Below, piece after piece: positions 20,950 through 32,368 of a stretch of DNA of 64,000 bases. Position 1 is the first letter of the stretch; every line of letters starts with the position of its first letter. This DNA is from Bufo bufo (taxonomy: Eukaryota > Chordata > Amphibia > Anura > Bufonidae). The translations under genes were made by a program, and so were the position numbers. The notes under the pieces were generated by a model. The model searched no databases and had not been told where the DNA came from. It saw only the letters and a list, made by a program, of their open reading frames with translations. The stretch lies in NCBI RefSeq assembly GCF_905171765.1, contig NC_053391.1:657047750-657111749 (forward strand), given 5' to 3'.

Positions 20950-23900
20950 TCAAGTCGTGCCTTCGGCTTGGACCCAAAGGCCCCAGATATCATCAAATCG
21001 ATCAGTCAATCCCCTTGCCTCGTACGTCAATTTATACATTTGCAGGTCATTATTTATAAGGAGTACCCATTGGCCCACTGTAGGACACTTGGGCGGTTTC
21101 CAGTTCAAAAGTATATTTTTCCTCCCATAAAACATCAACAATCTTAACAGTATTCTATTGTATTTAGAAGGAGTGGCATCAGAAACTAACCCTAGTAGGC
21201 ATATTGCAGGATTACAAATCCCTGGGAGCCCTAACCTAACATTGATAAAATTACAAATTCCCTTCCAGTATGTCTTTATCACCGGGCATAGCCACACCAT
21301 ATGGAAGAAAGAGCCCCTCGCCTCTCCACATCTATCACATCTCGGACTCGGTAATTGTCGCATCTGATAGAGACGCAGTGGGGTCAAGTACACTCTGTGC
21401 ATCCACTTCACTTGGATGAGCTGATCTCTCGCACTTATAACCGACGACCTCCATCTCAGACGCCATTCCTCCAAATGAGAATCCTCCAATTCTGGAATAT
21501 CCTCAGCCCATTTAGCAAAGGAACACTTAATAGGAGATTCTTGCATTTTAACAATTTCAACATAAAAGGAGGAGATAGGTTTGCAAGGGATTTTCCTCCT
21601 AGCTATTGACTCTAATGGGCCGCACTCTAAATTTAGGGATAGGGCTCTAAATTGTTTCTCACAGGCATGTCTCAGTTGGAGGAAGCGGTAAAAACTCGTC
21701 TGGGGTAACTGGAACTCAGCTCGCAGGCTCTCAAAGGAACGGAAGGTCCCATCCTGAAACAGTTGTGTTAGATATTTCAAACCCTTCCTAGGCCAGAACT
21801 CAAAGTCAGGAAGATGCAAGAGCTCTGGGAGAAGCCTGTTACGCCATAGTGGGATATAGGGGGACCAGGTGTCACCCTCCAGTTTTTCTGTATGTATCTC
21901 CACAAACCTCACCCAGGCCTCGCTAACTGTTACCATAGAGTCTGTATACGTCCCCAGTCCTACGGGTTTCCCCCCCCTGTATACCAGATTAGTTAGCGCC
22001 TCATATGAACCAGCCAGCGCCGCTTCTAGTACCACCGCAGGGTTATTGGCATCTGCCCTAATCCACCAAGATGCATACATTAGGCGCGTGGCTATATAAT
22101 AAATATACATATCTGGTAGCTGCAAGCCCCCCTGAGTGTAGGGGGCCTTCAGCGTCTTTCTCGCTAGTCTGGGGGACCGGTGGAGCCACAAGAAACGGGA
22201 AAAGGATCTATCTAAAATATCAAAATGTGACTTAGGGATCCTCACTGGGGCTGCTCTATAAATATACAGAAGTTTGGGTAGTAGCACCATCTTGATAATA
22301 TTAATTCTCCCCACCAAAGTCAGCGGAAGATTTTCCCAGGCTTCCAGCTTACGTGTGATGTATTCCATGGTGGGCCTCAAGTTCAATTGACAAAACTGTC
22401 TAGGGTCCCTATGGATGTGTATCCCTAAGTAAAGAAAATTATCTACAACTCTCAGGGGAGATATCGGGGAAATATCCACATCTTCATCTATATCTATTAT
22501 ACATAAACTAGACTTGGCCCAATTAACCCGTAAACCCGAGTATTTCCCATATCCATCCACTACATCCAGCAGGGTTTCTAAGGAGGGGCCAGGGTCCGCC
22601 AAGTAAACCAACAGGTCATCCGCGTATAATGATACCTTCTCCTGAATCCCCGCTACCGTCCACCCCTCTATCAAAGAGCTGTTATTGATTAATTGCGTCA
22701 AGGGTTCCATTATCAGGGCGAACAACAATGGGGACAAAGGGCACCCCTGTCTAGTGCCTCTATGCAACCTGAAGGGCCGGGATATGACTCCATTCACTCT
22801 AATCCGTGCTGTAGGTGTCTGGTCTAGCAATTGAACCCACTTGACAAAAGAGGAAGGAAAACCAAGACGGAACATTGTTTCCCAAATAAAATTCCACTCC
22901 ACAGAGTCAAAGGCCTTCTCGTTATCCAGGGACGCCAAAACTCTTGAACCCGCATTATCGTGTCTAACCTGTAAATTGGTGAACAATCTCCTAAGATTTA
23001 TATCAGTCGTCTTCCCGGGCATAAAACCAGATTGGTCCGGGTCAATAACGGACAGTATCACCTCGCCAAGACGCTTAGCCAGGACTTTAGCCAAGATTTT
23101 CGCGTCCGTGTTTAGGAGGGAAATCGGCCTGTATGATGCACACTGATCCGGAGGCTTCCCGACTTTGTGAATTACTACGACCGTCGCTTCCCCAAAGGAA
23201 GAAGGCAACTTCCCGGATTCACATGCATACTCAAAAAGTCTATGTAAGCGTGTAGATTGTAAATTCACGTCTAACCTGTACCATTCAATCGGGAAGCCGT
23301 CCGGTCCAGGTGACTTCCCCTGAGCCATGTCCTCGATTGCTGCCCTTACCTCTCCAACATCAATAGGTCTCCCTAGATATCTATTATCAGCCGCAGCTAA
23401 AGGAGAAAGTGGGATGGATTGAAGGAATTAACGAATCCCATCTGGGGAGGAGGTGGATTTAGAACTGTATAAGTCAGTATAAAACTGAACAAACTGTTCA
23501 CAAATGTCCTCGGGTCTATATACCTTCAAGCCATCCCCGCAGGTAATGTGCGGGACTACCGTCTGCTGCGTCTCAGTCTTAGCCAGGAAAGCCAAGGCTC
23601 TCCCATTTTTGTCGCCGTCTGCAAAGACCAGGCGCCTCTGGAATAGCAACCTCTTCTGGGTGTACTCTGTGAGATGCAAGGTAAGTTTCCTCTGTGCCTC
23701 GTCCCATGAAATACGGTTCTCATCATTAGGATCAGTGATGAAGGCCTGCTCCTTATCTACTACCTCGTTTTCTAGTTTAATTCTGGTGGCGCTTAGCTCT
23801 TTTCTGTAAGAAGCAATTGCCTGAATCAGTGTACCACGCAGGACAACTTTAAATGCCTCCCACTCCACCAAAGGGTTAGCAGATCCCTCATTGAGTTCCC

Positions 23901-24699
23901 AATAATCTTTCATCCCCTGCTGCACCGCCCAAACCACCGGCAGCACCTCAAGCCATTTGCTATTCAGTCTCCATTGCCTTTCGGCAGGTGTAAGTGGCTG
24001 TCTCAGAACCACCAACAGGGGGGCATGGTCAGAAATGCCTCGTGGCAAGTATTCCGTGGCTACCAGCGAGGGCAGCAGCTCCCTACTGAGAAACGCCAAA
24101 TCAATCCGGGAGAGCGCTGCATAGGAAGCCGAATAGCAAGAGTATTGTCGAATATCAGGGTGCATATATCTCCAACCCTCTGTTAGGGCAAATACCTCTG
24201 CCCAGGAATTCAACGCATCAGTATGCGACCCCCCCGGACGAAGCCTATCCATTGTCCGGTCCAACACCGCATTATAATCCCCAAGTACAATCAGAGGCAC
24301 CGGAGGCAGCGCTGCCACTCGTTTCATAATTTCATCCAACACATCCCTCTGAAAAGGGGGGGGGACATATACTCCTATCACCACATACTCGATGCCCCTG
24401 ATTGCAGCATGAAGGATCACAAAACGTCCCATCATGTCAGTCTGAACAGAGCAGGAACGAAAGGGAAGGGATTTCGCCACCAGAATTGACACACCTCTCG
24501 CTCTGGAAGTATATACCGCATGGTAAGCTGCTCCCACCCAAGGCTTTTTCAACGCTAGGAGCTTCCTCCCCTGCAGATGTGTCTCCTGTAATATCAACAT
24601 ATCGGGGTTCTGTTTCTTTATAAAATTAAAGACCAGTGATCTTTTAACTTTATCATTTAGTCCCCTGACATTCCAGGAGACAAACCGACAGATAGTCAT
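20950..24699 (-). pseudogene. L1 ORF2 (endonuclease, reverse transcriptase, Cys-rich tail) with one nonsense codon
   Basis: The start at 24,699 gives MTICRFVSWNVRGLND. The endonuclease shows LILQETHL (Glu), VVIGVYVPP, PLIVLGDYNAVLD and SDHAPLLVVL (His). RT follows with GKSPGPDGFPIEWY, YRPISLLNTDAKILAKVLA, FDSVEWNFIW, GTRQGCPLSPLLFALIMEPL and VSLYADDLLVY (YADD catalytic site). The C-terminus has CDRCGEARGSFFHMVWLC, the Cys-His motif of L1. The frame is continuous over 1,249 codons except for TAA at 23,428-23,430 after SSPDGIR; the text on both sides is in the same frame and fits directly (FLQSIPLSPLA). All catalytic residues seen are intact. One reversion would open it, so this is a young copy. 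Confidence 0.9.
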
Positions 24700-25059
24700 T
24701 ACGGCGGAGTGTCAAAGTTATACCATACGAGGAAAATGCACCACCCAAGCCATACATACACGCAATCACACCCATACATCAATAATGCAGTGAGAACAAC
24801 CCAACATGCCCGGAACAGCGGACAAATCCCCCCACCCTGCCCAGATAACCCCAACCTATCCAAGCTTGAGTATCCCATGAACAATTTCCTCTCTAATAGA
24901 TCAGAACGGGGAGGCCCGTACTGCCACCCACCACTCTAGGTAAACTCAAGAACTGAACCTAGGCAGTAGGGCAATACAATTTTAGCACAAACAGCTCCCC
25001 ATATAAAGTGACCATCCGCAACATACAATAAGACTCTCAGAACATAAGTCCCGTTATAC

Positions 25060-25893
25060 TCAGCCCCTGCGATCTAGCCAGTCAGACGCTTCCTCTGGGG
25101 AGGTGAAGAATTTCACCACTTCACCATCCTGGATTCTGAGACGTGCTGGATACATCATGGCATAAACCAGGCCTTTCTCCCGCAGCCGAACTCTCACTGC
25201 CGTGAATTGCCTGCGTTGTTTCTGCACCTCTGTAGAAAAGTCCGGGTAGAAGGAAATCCGGACATTGTCAAAATGAATGTCCTTCATACGACGGGCCGTA
25301 GCCAGGATAGCGTCTCTGTCTCTATAATTTAACACTTTAAAGATAAAAGGACGTGTCGGGGCTCCAGGGGGCAGAGGACGGGTAGGAATCCTGTGCGCCC
25401 TCTCCACTGCAAAAGTCCCCGATAGGGTAATTGGGTTCAGGAGTTGCTTTATGAGACGCTCCGTAAATTCCTCAGGGGAAGGGCCCTCTGCCCTCTCCGG
25501 TAAGCCCATAATCCTAATATTATTTCTCCTGTTTCGATTTTCAGCGTCTTCCACTTTTGCCGCCAGGGTTTTAACTTGGTTTTGCAAATCACGGATCACC
25601 GAATCCTCACGTTGGACCGTATCTTCCACCTCTCCCAGCCTCCTCTCCACCTCAGTTGTCCTCTCGCGGATCTTGTCAATATCATGCCTGAGGAGGGTTA
25701 GGTCGGCCTGTACATGGTCAATTTTGACCGTGAGTGTCGTTTGACAGTTGGTAATGGCTGCCATGATTTTTGCCAGGTCCACCTCCGGACGCTCAGCAGA
25801 AGTTCCAGGGTTGTGGCCATCTGTCTGGCTCATATTGTCAAGCATCAATTTGGGAGGGATAGCAGGCCCAGAGGTACCCGTTTTTCGGCCCAT
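25060..25893 (-). CDS. L1 ORF1 RNA-binding coiled-coil protein, intact
   Basis: This is a 277-aa uninterrupted frame. Residues about 45-125 form a heptad-rich coiled coil (LTLLRHDIDKIRERTTEVER, VIRDLQNQVKTLAAKVEDAE) for trimerisation. From about residue 125, NRRNNIRIMGLPE starts the RRM domain, and FIFKVLNYRDRDAIL and ISFYPDFSTEVQKQRR belong to the C-terminal domain. L1 ORF1 coats the element's RNA and acts as a chaperone. The start codon is chosen as the first Met of the frame (MGRKTGTSG). ORF2 begins 360 bp downstream. The frame has no stops or shifts, unlike almost every other gene in the window. Confidence 0.88.
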   Translation of the reverse strand: MGRKTGTSGPAIPPKLMLDNMSQTDGHNPGTSAERPEVDLAKIMAAITNCQTTLTVKIDHVQADLTLLRHDIDKIRERTTEVERRLGEVEDTVQREDSVIRDLQNQVKTLAAKVEDAENRNRRNNIRIMGLPERAEGPSPEEFTERLIKQLLNPITLSGTFAVERAHRIPTRPLPPGAPTRPFIFKVLNYRDRDAILATARRMKDIHFDNVRISFYPDFSTEVQKQRRQFTAVRVRLREKGLVYAMMYPARLRIQDGEVVKFFTSPEEASDWLDRRG

Positions 25894-26745
25894 AAAAACT
25901 TTTCAGCAACCAGCTTGTGGCTTAATATATGTGTCAAGTCTCTCTCTGCTGAGGAAAACGCAGACACAGTGTCCCCAACCAGCGCCACGCCGCCCCAGGT
26001 GAATCACTATAACGGCAGAGTAGATGAAAAAGTTCTCTACCTGGGTAACGGCCTATAAGTGGAGAGGTATAGCCGCCTGCAGCGCTGCAGCCAATATGGC
26101 GCCCGCAGCGTCCACTGCCCCGGGGTCACAGGTTCGCCGTCCGGTCAAGGAAGGAGTGAAAAGAACCCACCGGATTAACGTTCCAGATCCCGCTTGACCT
26201 CCGATGTAGGTAGGTATGGCAGGGAAACCCCTCTCACCGGCTCCCCCACCGATCGATCCGGCCAGCCGGCAGGGATGGCGTCAGGAAGTGCCGTCTGGTA
26301 AGTAGGCCCAGTCCCAGGGCTTTTAATCCAGCAGTCACCGCAGGGCACCGGGACAGGTAAAACTTATGGGGGGCACTCACAGAGGTTCACTGAGGGTCTT
26401 TAGGCAGAAGTTTAAAGTTTATCAGAGCGGATGGTCAGGATTCAAACAGGATAGAATCGGAGCTGAAGCGATCAGCGTCCTCACTCCATGCCGGTCAGGC
26501 CACGCCCCGGGGCGGCACTTTTAATAATCACTTTGCATATGGGGCAGTGCGCTAACTTTGTTTGCACTGGAAGGAGGTGTCACTTGGTTTTTCCCGCCTG
26601 GCTTCTCTGTCATGGTGCAGCAAACAACTACAAGTCTCTTAGGCGGCCATTTTAAGTGCAAAACAGTCCATTCAAATACAGCAAACAGCGCTACTGACTT
26701 TTCAAAAATCCACAATTTCGCAGTTTTAACGATGCGGTTTTGTAG

Positions 26746-27569
26746 TAGAACTGCCTTAATTCTACGTGGCATTGATTCAACAAGGTGCTGATAGCATTCT
26801 TCAGAAATGTTGGCCCATATTGATAGGATAGCATCTTGCAGTTGATGGAGATTTGAGGGATGCACATCGAGGGCACGAAGCTCCCATTCCACCACATCCC
26901 AAAGATGCTCTATTGGGTTGAGATCTGGTGACTGTGGGGGCCATTTTAGTACAGTGAACCCATTGTCATGTTCAAGAAAACAATTTGAAATAATTCGAGC
27001 TTTGTGACATGGTGCATTATCCTGCTGGAAGTATACATGTTCTCATTCTGTTTACGCCAAATTCGGACTCTACCATTTGAATGTCTCAACAGAAATAGAG
27101 ACTCATCAGACCAGGCAACATTTTTCCAGTCTTTAACAGTCCAATTTTGGTGAGCTTGTGCAAATTGTAGCCTCTTTTTCCTATTTGTAGTGGAGATGAG
27201 TGGTACCCGGTGGGGTCTTCTGCTGTTGTAGCCCATCCGCCTCAAGGTTGTGCGTGTTGTGGCTTCACAAATGCTTTGCTGCATACCTCAGTTGTAACGA
27301 GTGGTTATTTCAGTCAACGTTGCTCTTCTATCAGCTTGAATCAGTCGGCCCATTCTCCTCTGACCTCTAGCATCCACAAGGCATTTTTGCCCTCAGGACT
27401 GCCGCATACTGGATGTTTTTCCCTTTTCACACCATTCTTTGTAAACCCTAGAAATGGTTGTGTCTGAAAATCCCAGTAACTGAGCAGATTGTGAAATACT
27501 CAGAGCGGCCCGTCTGGCACCAACAACCATGCCACTCTCAAAATTGCTTAAATCACCTTTCTTTCCCAT
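26746..27569 (-). pseudogene. Tc1-type transposase remnant
   Basis: From ATG at 27,569: MGKKGDLSNFESGMVVGARR, AALSISQSAQLLGFSDTTIS (helix-turn-helix), then two stops, TRTTLRRMGYNSRRPHRVPL, NVAWSDESLFLLRHSNGRVR (first catalytic Asp). After NENM, an internal deletion jumps to QQDNAPCHKARIISNCFLEH (second Asp) and [20 protein letters not shown] (the Glu). The three acidic residues are all present, but stops at about 27,410 and 27,290, a frameshift and the deletion kill it. Confidence 0.85.
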
Positions 27570-27717
27570 TCTGACATTCAGTTTGGAGTTCAGGAGATTG
27601 TCTTGACCAGGACCACACCCCTAAATGCATTGAAGCAACTGCCATGTGATTGGTTGACTAGATAATTGCATTAATGAGAAATAGAACAGGTGTTCCTAAT
27701 AATTCTTTAGGTGAGTG
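26746..27717 (-). mobile_element. Tc1/mariner element, internally deleted and missing one end
   Basis: The right terminus reads CACTCACCTAAAGAATTATT on the minus strand (27,717 leftwards), followed by TA, a Tc1-type inverted repeat. The opposite terminus is absent: transposase homology stops near 26,745 at MPRRIKAVL and Gypsy-1 leader sequence follows. The element sits in the Gypsy-1 leader, with leader fragments on both sides (26,523-26,745 and 27,718-27,981). Confidence 0.8.
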
Positions 27718-27951
27718 TATAAGCAGTTTGAACAGTTCTTTAGCCCAATAGAAGCAATAAACAGTTTGGGCTCATTCACAATAGGCAGTCCACAATAAAG
27801 CAGGGTTTTGCAAGTCCTGTACACACAGCGCCAATTTATTATTGCAGTGCACAAATGCAGCGATGCACAAATCCATTTGTCAATTAGGCACAGAGGAATA
27901 TGAAATCCTGTTCCCACAGTTCATTAAAGGCACATAGGAATTTATCAGAAA

Positions 27952-27972
27952 TCCTGTTCGTAGTGGCACCAA
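27952..27972 (-). promoter_or_regulatory. Candidate primer-binding site of Gypsy-1
   Basis: About nine bases inside the 5' LTR the minus strand reads TTGGTGCCACTACGAACAGG. A TGG start next to the LTR and a GAACAGG tail fit a tRNA-primed PBS. The gap from the LTR is longer than usual, and I cannot assign the tRNA without a search. Confidence 0.5.
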
Positions 27973-27981
27973 TTTATTTTA

Positions 27982-30009
27982 TGCGGTATGCCAGACCTAA
28001 CAGGGGAATTATACGTGAGGTCACGGTGTGAGCAATAGGTGGGCCGAGCTAAATACAGTTCTGGTTACTCACGGTTATGTCGTCCCTGGGCAGGCTCGCA
28101 TAAGTGAAGAGGAGAACGACACAAGGATTCTCTGGGGCACACTCTGGTGTAAGGGACACAGGCCAGATGGTGGTTCGAGGTGCCCTTTACTGTAGTGTTA
28201 ATTTAGGAACTTGAAACTGAGACAAGAAGGATGAAATCCAGGGTAGAACTTTACTGTAGATAACTCCTGATAACAGTACATCCAAAGTATTAAACAGTCT
28301 CTTGGTACAGAGGTAACACTGCTACAGGTCCACTGCTGACAGGTGTAGTGTCTCTCGAGCTATTAACTGATATAAGTTTGTAGCCTTACTGGTAGAGGAC
28401 TCCTAGGCTGGTCCTGGTGATCCAGTGCAGGTTAGTGAGGCTGTCGGAGGCTGGTGAACCCTTCACTTTTGAATCCAAAGCAGGGATCTCAAGTCTCCCG
28501 GAGGTTCAGGGAGTCTCCCGCTATTAGATAGCGGCTCCCTGACTCCCACATGTGAAACAATATATCCCGGAAAGGTTTACTGATAGCAGAGCAGAGAGAT
28601 AAGAGAAGTGACAGGACAGAGTTTAGATTACAGGTTGAATTGGCTTCTCAAGGAGATCTATATGTTAAAGGCATCCCTTCTTCTGTCTCATTCAGTAGCT
28701 ATAGAACTATTGAGAGAGATGTATTTTTTTTAAATACATTTACACATTTAACCCTCCATTTTAATTATATTATTTACCCCAGTGTTAAATTCACCCCCCT
28801 GGATGCTTGTTTTTTTCCTACAGTGGGGTAGATAATTACACACAGGCTTTTAAAGAATAAACTTCCTGACTCAGACCAAGAGCCGACTCAGCGAGTCAGC
28901 AAGTGAATCGAGGCATCCGCGCATGCGCATTGCGCAACCTAAGCTTCGGTTCACTTGCTTCTTGTCAGCTCAGCGAATGAACCGATTCATGTGAAAGATC
29001 CGAACTTCCCATCTCTAGTTTACTCACAGTAAACCTTTCCGGCAACCTGTAGCAGTGTCCCCTTCTCGGGGCGTGCGCACAGTGCAAGAAGAAGCCGATG
29101 CCAGCAGTCCGCAACGGCGCATCAGGCTGAGCCTGTGCGCACGCGCGGGATCTCAAAGCGGGAGGAGGGAGGGAGAGGCGGCACTAAGGAGTATAAGGCG
29201 GCGCTGGGCACGAACAGCGATGCATGCGGCCGGTCACCATGCATCCACAGACCTCCCCTGCTTGGGCACCTTAATTCAGTGATTGACAGGTTAGTAAAAC
29301 CTGTTTTTCTGCAGAATAAAGCAACAAATAGCTTTTATAAGGCCACCTTAGAAATCAGAATGCTACCCTGGACATGAGCATATGTTTAGCTCACACGACT
29401 TATAGGTGGTGAGAGAACCCCTTTAATCATATACATAAATATGATAATTTGTGGGAGGGTAATGAGCCCAGTCCTCCACACCATAGAGCAAAGTGTGCAG
29501 ATATTGCATATGTTTGGAAAATGTAATAAAAAGTTTGTGAAAGAAAAAAAAGAAAACCTCCCTGAAATGAGAAGTGCACCTCCCTGAAATGAGTTTTTGC
29601 AGGTTGGGATGTCTGATCCAAAAGTCCTAAGACACTTGTAGAAATAGCCGCAACCCTTTGGGGGTCTCCTTTAGTATTTTCTGAGTAAATATACCGCTGA
29701 GTATGTGGCTCACTTCAGTTCTGGGCTGAAGACTGGCTGAGAGCTCAAGGCTACAGACTGCACACTCTCAAGACTGCTAGACTGCATTGGACACAACTGG
29801 TCTGGAACTTCCTGGCTAGGCCATAGCTGGACTATATAAATGGGAGGTATTATCTCCCCCTAGTGGTAGGCTCAGTGTAATGCAATCTAACACACTTGTA
29901 TGCAGGGATTATAAATAAAGATGCATTGCAGCATAAGACAGGCTATATAAGAAATGCAAAGCATAATACAACAACTTTGCAGTACCCACAAGGGTAGTGG
30001 GACACTGCA
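27982..30009 (-). repeat. Gypsy-1 5' LTR, split by a hAT MITE
   Basis: Begins TGCGGTATGCC and ends GACACTGCA on the plus strand, aligning with the left LTR (for example CAGACCTAACAGGGGAATTA). Subtracting the 1,135-bp MITE and its 8-bp duplication leaves about 885 bp. The differences from the 974-bp partner are mostly a 79-bp deletion and scattered substitutions, so the pair could date the insertion. Confidence 0.88.
28481..29615 (+). mobile_element. Non-autonomous hAT-like transposon (1,135 bp)
   Basis: It is bracketed by ATCCAAAG (28,473-28,480) and ATCCAAAA (29,616-29,623), an 8-bp duplication with one change, which is the hAT target size. The ends are CAGGGATCTCAAGTC and (reverse complement) CAGACATCCCAACC. 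The interior has a G+C-rich part (29,040-29,250) and, near 28,890-29,015, a segment resembling another hAT end (GATGGGAAGTTCGGATC on the minus strand), possibly a nested element. No transposase frame. Confidence 0.75.
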
Positions 30010-30013
30010 ACTG

Positions 30014-30780
30014 CACTTGTTACAGCCTGAGGGCTGGTGGACTGTATGTCTCGGGTAAGCCGCACCTGGTTCCATGTGTGAACACTATCGTATAGCTGAG
30101 TTAGGGATACAATGTTTATTATGTTTAGGTAGAGCCCAGACGGGCAGGCTTATGTTTTATGCCATGCTGTGTATGAAGAGTGTCAAATAAATCGCACTGT
30201 TTGCACCTGAAACCCAGTGATTATGAAGATAATTCAGTGAGAACGACCCCCAAATAAGAGATGATCCCTACAATATATATATATCTGTGGATGGCTAATA
30301 GGGAGGAGTGTGGTTTTTAGTTGGGAGTGGAGAACAGAGAGGAAGTTAATGGAGGAGCAGAACAGGCCTAGTCCACAATGTAGCTGCCAGTTTAACCTCT
30401 TGGCCCTGATCAAGCTAAGGGAGTATAGAGAACAGTATTACAGCAGCACAGCACGGACCAGTGAGTCTACGTCTGGTTATAGAGAAAGTCTAGTGGAGGT
30501 TAGAACTAAATTGGCCAATGGACTTCACAAGCACCAGTGACCAGGAGGAACCTAAAAGTACCTGACCACAGCTGAATGATTAATACGCAAAATTATCCTT
30601 TACCACATGCCTCTATGGACATAGTGGACCATAATTCTTCAGTGAGCATCCTGCACAAAGAATGGAGCAGAAGACTGATGCCTGCCATTAGGGAGCCGCC
30701 CTATGGATTGCTACTAACCAGTAAGAAGTTTTTCATATTCAGTACCTGAGTGCTAGAGAGTGGACAGTGTATAGTCAGAT
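30014..30780 (+). other. LTR-like sequence: right part of the Gypsy-1 target plus start of another LTR
   Basis: Directly after the ACTG duplication, 30,014 to about 30,280 looks like the continuation of 10,146-10,511, including AAATAAATCG near 30,188. From about 30,290 to 30,780 the text (GTTGGGAGTGGAGAACAG and on) probably belongs to the LTR family whose end appears at 32,626-32,813. A 76-aa frame at 30,310-30,540 has no recognisable domain and I do not call it a gene. Confidence 0.4.
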
Positions 30781-30783
30781 ATA

Positions 30784-32366
30784 CACTGCTCAAAAAAATA
30801 AAGGGAACACTTAAACAACACAATGTAACTCCAAGTCAATCACGCTTCTGTGAAATCAAACTGTCCACTTAGGAAGCAACACTGAGTGACAATCAATTTC
30901 ACATGCTGTTGTGCAAATGGGATAGACAACAGGTGCAAATTATAGGCAATTAGCAAGACACCCCCAATAAAGGAGTGGTTCTGCAGGTGGTCACCACAGA
31001 CCATTTCTCAGTTCCTATGCTTCCTGGCTGATGTTTTGGTCACTTTTGAATGCTGGCGGTGCTTTCACTCTAGTGGTAGCATGAGACGGAGTCTACAACC
31101 CACACAAGTGGCTCAGGTAGTGCAATTTATCCAGGATGGCACATCAATGCGAGCTGTGGCAAGAAGGTTTGCTGTGTCTGTCAGCGTAGTGTCCAGAGCA
31201 TGGAGGCGCTACCAGGAGACAGGCCAGTACATCAGGAGACGTGGAGGAGGCCGTAGGAGGGCAACAACCCAGCAGCAGGACCGCTACCTCCGCCTTTGTG
31301 CAAGGAGGAACAGGAGGAGCACTGCCAGAGCCCTGCAAAATGACCTGCAGAAGGCCACAAATGTGCATGTGTCTGCTCAAACGGTCAGAAACAAACTCCA
31401 TGAGGGTGATATGAGGGCCCAACGTCCACAGGTGGGGGTTGTGCTTACAGCCCAACACCGTGCAGGACGTTTGGCATTTGCCAGAGAACACCAAGATTGG
31501 CAAATTCGCCACTGGCGCCCTGTGCTCTTCACAGATGAAAGCAGGTTCACACTGAGCACATGTGACAGACGTGACAGAGTCTGGAGACGCCGTAGAGAAC
31601 GTTCTGCTGCCTGCAACATCCTCCAGCATGACCGGTTTGGCATTGGGTCAGTAATGGTGTGGGGTGGCATTTCTTTGGAGAGCCGCACAGCCCTCCATGT
31701 GCTCGCCAGAGGTAGCCTGACTGCCATTGGGTACCGAGATGAGATCCTCAGACCCCTTGTGAGACCATATGCTGGTGCGGTTGGCCCTGGGCTCCTCCTA
31801 ATGCAAGAAAATGCTAGACCTCATGTGGCTGGAGTGTGTCAGCAGTTCCTGCAAGACGAAGGCATTGATGCTATGGACTGGCCCGCCCGTTCCCCAGACC
31901 TGAATCCAATTGAGCACATCTGGGACATCATGTCTCGCTCTATCCACCAACGTCACGTTGCACCACAGACTGTCCAGGAGTTGGCGGATGCTTTAGTCCA
32001 GGTCTGGGAGGAGATCCCTCAGGAGACCGTCCGCCACCTCATCAGGAGCATGCACAGGCGTTGTAGGGAGGTCATACAGGCACGTGGAGGCCACACACAC
32101 TACTGAGCCTCATTTTGACTTGTTTTAAGGACATTGCATCAAAGTTGGATCAGCCTGTAGTGTGTTTTTCCACTTTAATTTTGAGTGTGACTCCAAATCC
32201 AGACCTCCATGGGTTAAAAATTTGATTTCCCATTTTTTTAATTTTTGTGTGATTTTGTTGTCAGCACATTCAACTATGTAAAGAACAAAGTATTTCAGAA
32301 GGATATTTAATTAACTCAGATCTAGGGTGGGTTATTTTTGTGTTCCCTTTATTTTTTTGAGCAGTG
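30784..32366 (+). mobile_element. Complete Tc1/mariner transposon (1,583 bp)
   Basis: The inverted termini CACTGCTCAAAAAAATAAAG and CTTTATTTTTTTGAGCAGTG are almost perfect over at least 27 bp and flanked by TA at 30,782-30,783 and 32,367-32,368. One long transposase gene lies between them. It interrupts an LTR sequence. The well-kept ends suggest fairly recent insertion. Confidence 0.92.
31081..32106 (+). CDS. Tc1-type DD34E transposase, open but with the second catalytic Asp replaced by Glu
   Basis: The uninterrupted frame could start at 31,036, but I prefer Met at 31,081 ([20 protein letters not shown]), giving 341 aa, the usual Tc1 length. Residues about 5-110 hold two helix-turn-helix units ([40 protein letters not shown]) separated by a GRRR-type hook, [10 protein letters not shown]. 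The catalytic domain has VLFTDESRF (first Asp), then [10 protein letters not shown] where the family normally has QDN, then [12 protein letters not shown] (Glu). Spacing from the second to the third acidic residue is 34. The enzyme should cut and paste the element at TA. The Asp-to-Glu change (GAA at about 31,806) probably cripples catalysis. Confidence 0.92.
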   Translation: MRRSLQPTQVAQVVQFIQDGTSMRAVARRFAVSVSVVSRAWRRYQETGQYIRRRGGGRRRATTQQQDRYLRLCARRNRRSTARALQNDLQKATNVHVSAQTVRNKLHEGDMRAQRPQVGVVLTAQHRAGRLAFAREHQDWQIRHWRPVLFTDESRFTLSTCDRRDRVWRRRRERSAACNILQHDRFGIGSVMVWGGISLESRTALHVLARGSLTAIGYRDEILRPLVRPYAGAVGPGLLLMQENARPHVAGVCQQFLQDEGIDAMDWPARSPDLNPIEHIWDIMSRSIHQRHVAPQTVQELADALVQVWEEIPQETVRHLIRSMHRRCREVIQARGGHTHY

Positions 32367-32368
32367 TA

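Larger units (their letters stand above)
20681..26509 (-). mobile_element. Full-length L1-clade LINE, nearly intact (5.8 kb)
   Basis: The element has a 616-bp 5' UTR, ORF1 (25,893-25,060), ORF2 (24,699-20,950), a 3' UTR and a 20-bp poly(A) (T run at 20,681-20,700). GGGCGGCAC flanks both ends (20,672-20,680 and 26,510-26,518), followed at the right by TTTTA, so the target duplication is about 13 bp merging into the tail. This is the hallmark of target-primed integration at a TTTT/A site. AATAAA lies on the minus strand at about 20,708-20,713, just before the tail. It sits in the Gypsy-1 leader. The only disabling change I see is one in-frame stop in ORF2. Confidence 0.92.
10516..30009 (-). mobile_element. 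Gypsy-1: Ty3/gypsy LTR retrotransposon, 19.5 kb with nested insertions
   Basis: Paired LTRs lie at 10,516-11,489 and 27,982-30,009, both beginning TGYGGTATGCC and ending CACTGCA. The 4-bp duplication ACTG flanks them (10,512-10,515 and 30,010-30,013). Reading right to left: PBS, leader, gag, protease, RT, RNase H, integrase, PPT and LTR, the standard gypsy pol order. Nested inside are a CR1 fragment with its own LTR-like insertion, two solo LTRs, a full-length L1, a Tc1 fragment and a hAT MITE. Removing these leaves an element of about 7.9 kb. Stops and frameshifts are present throughout. Confidence 0.9.

Noticed and set aside
31144..31727. Minus-strand frames of 161 and 116 aa
   Set aside because: Both are antisense shadows of the Tc1 transposase gene.
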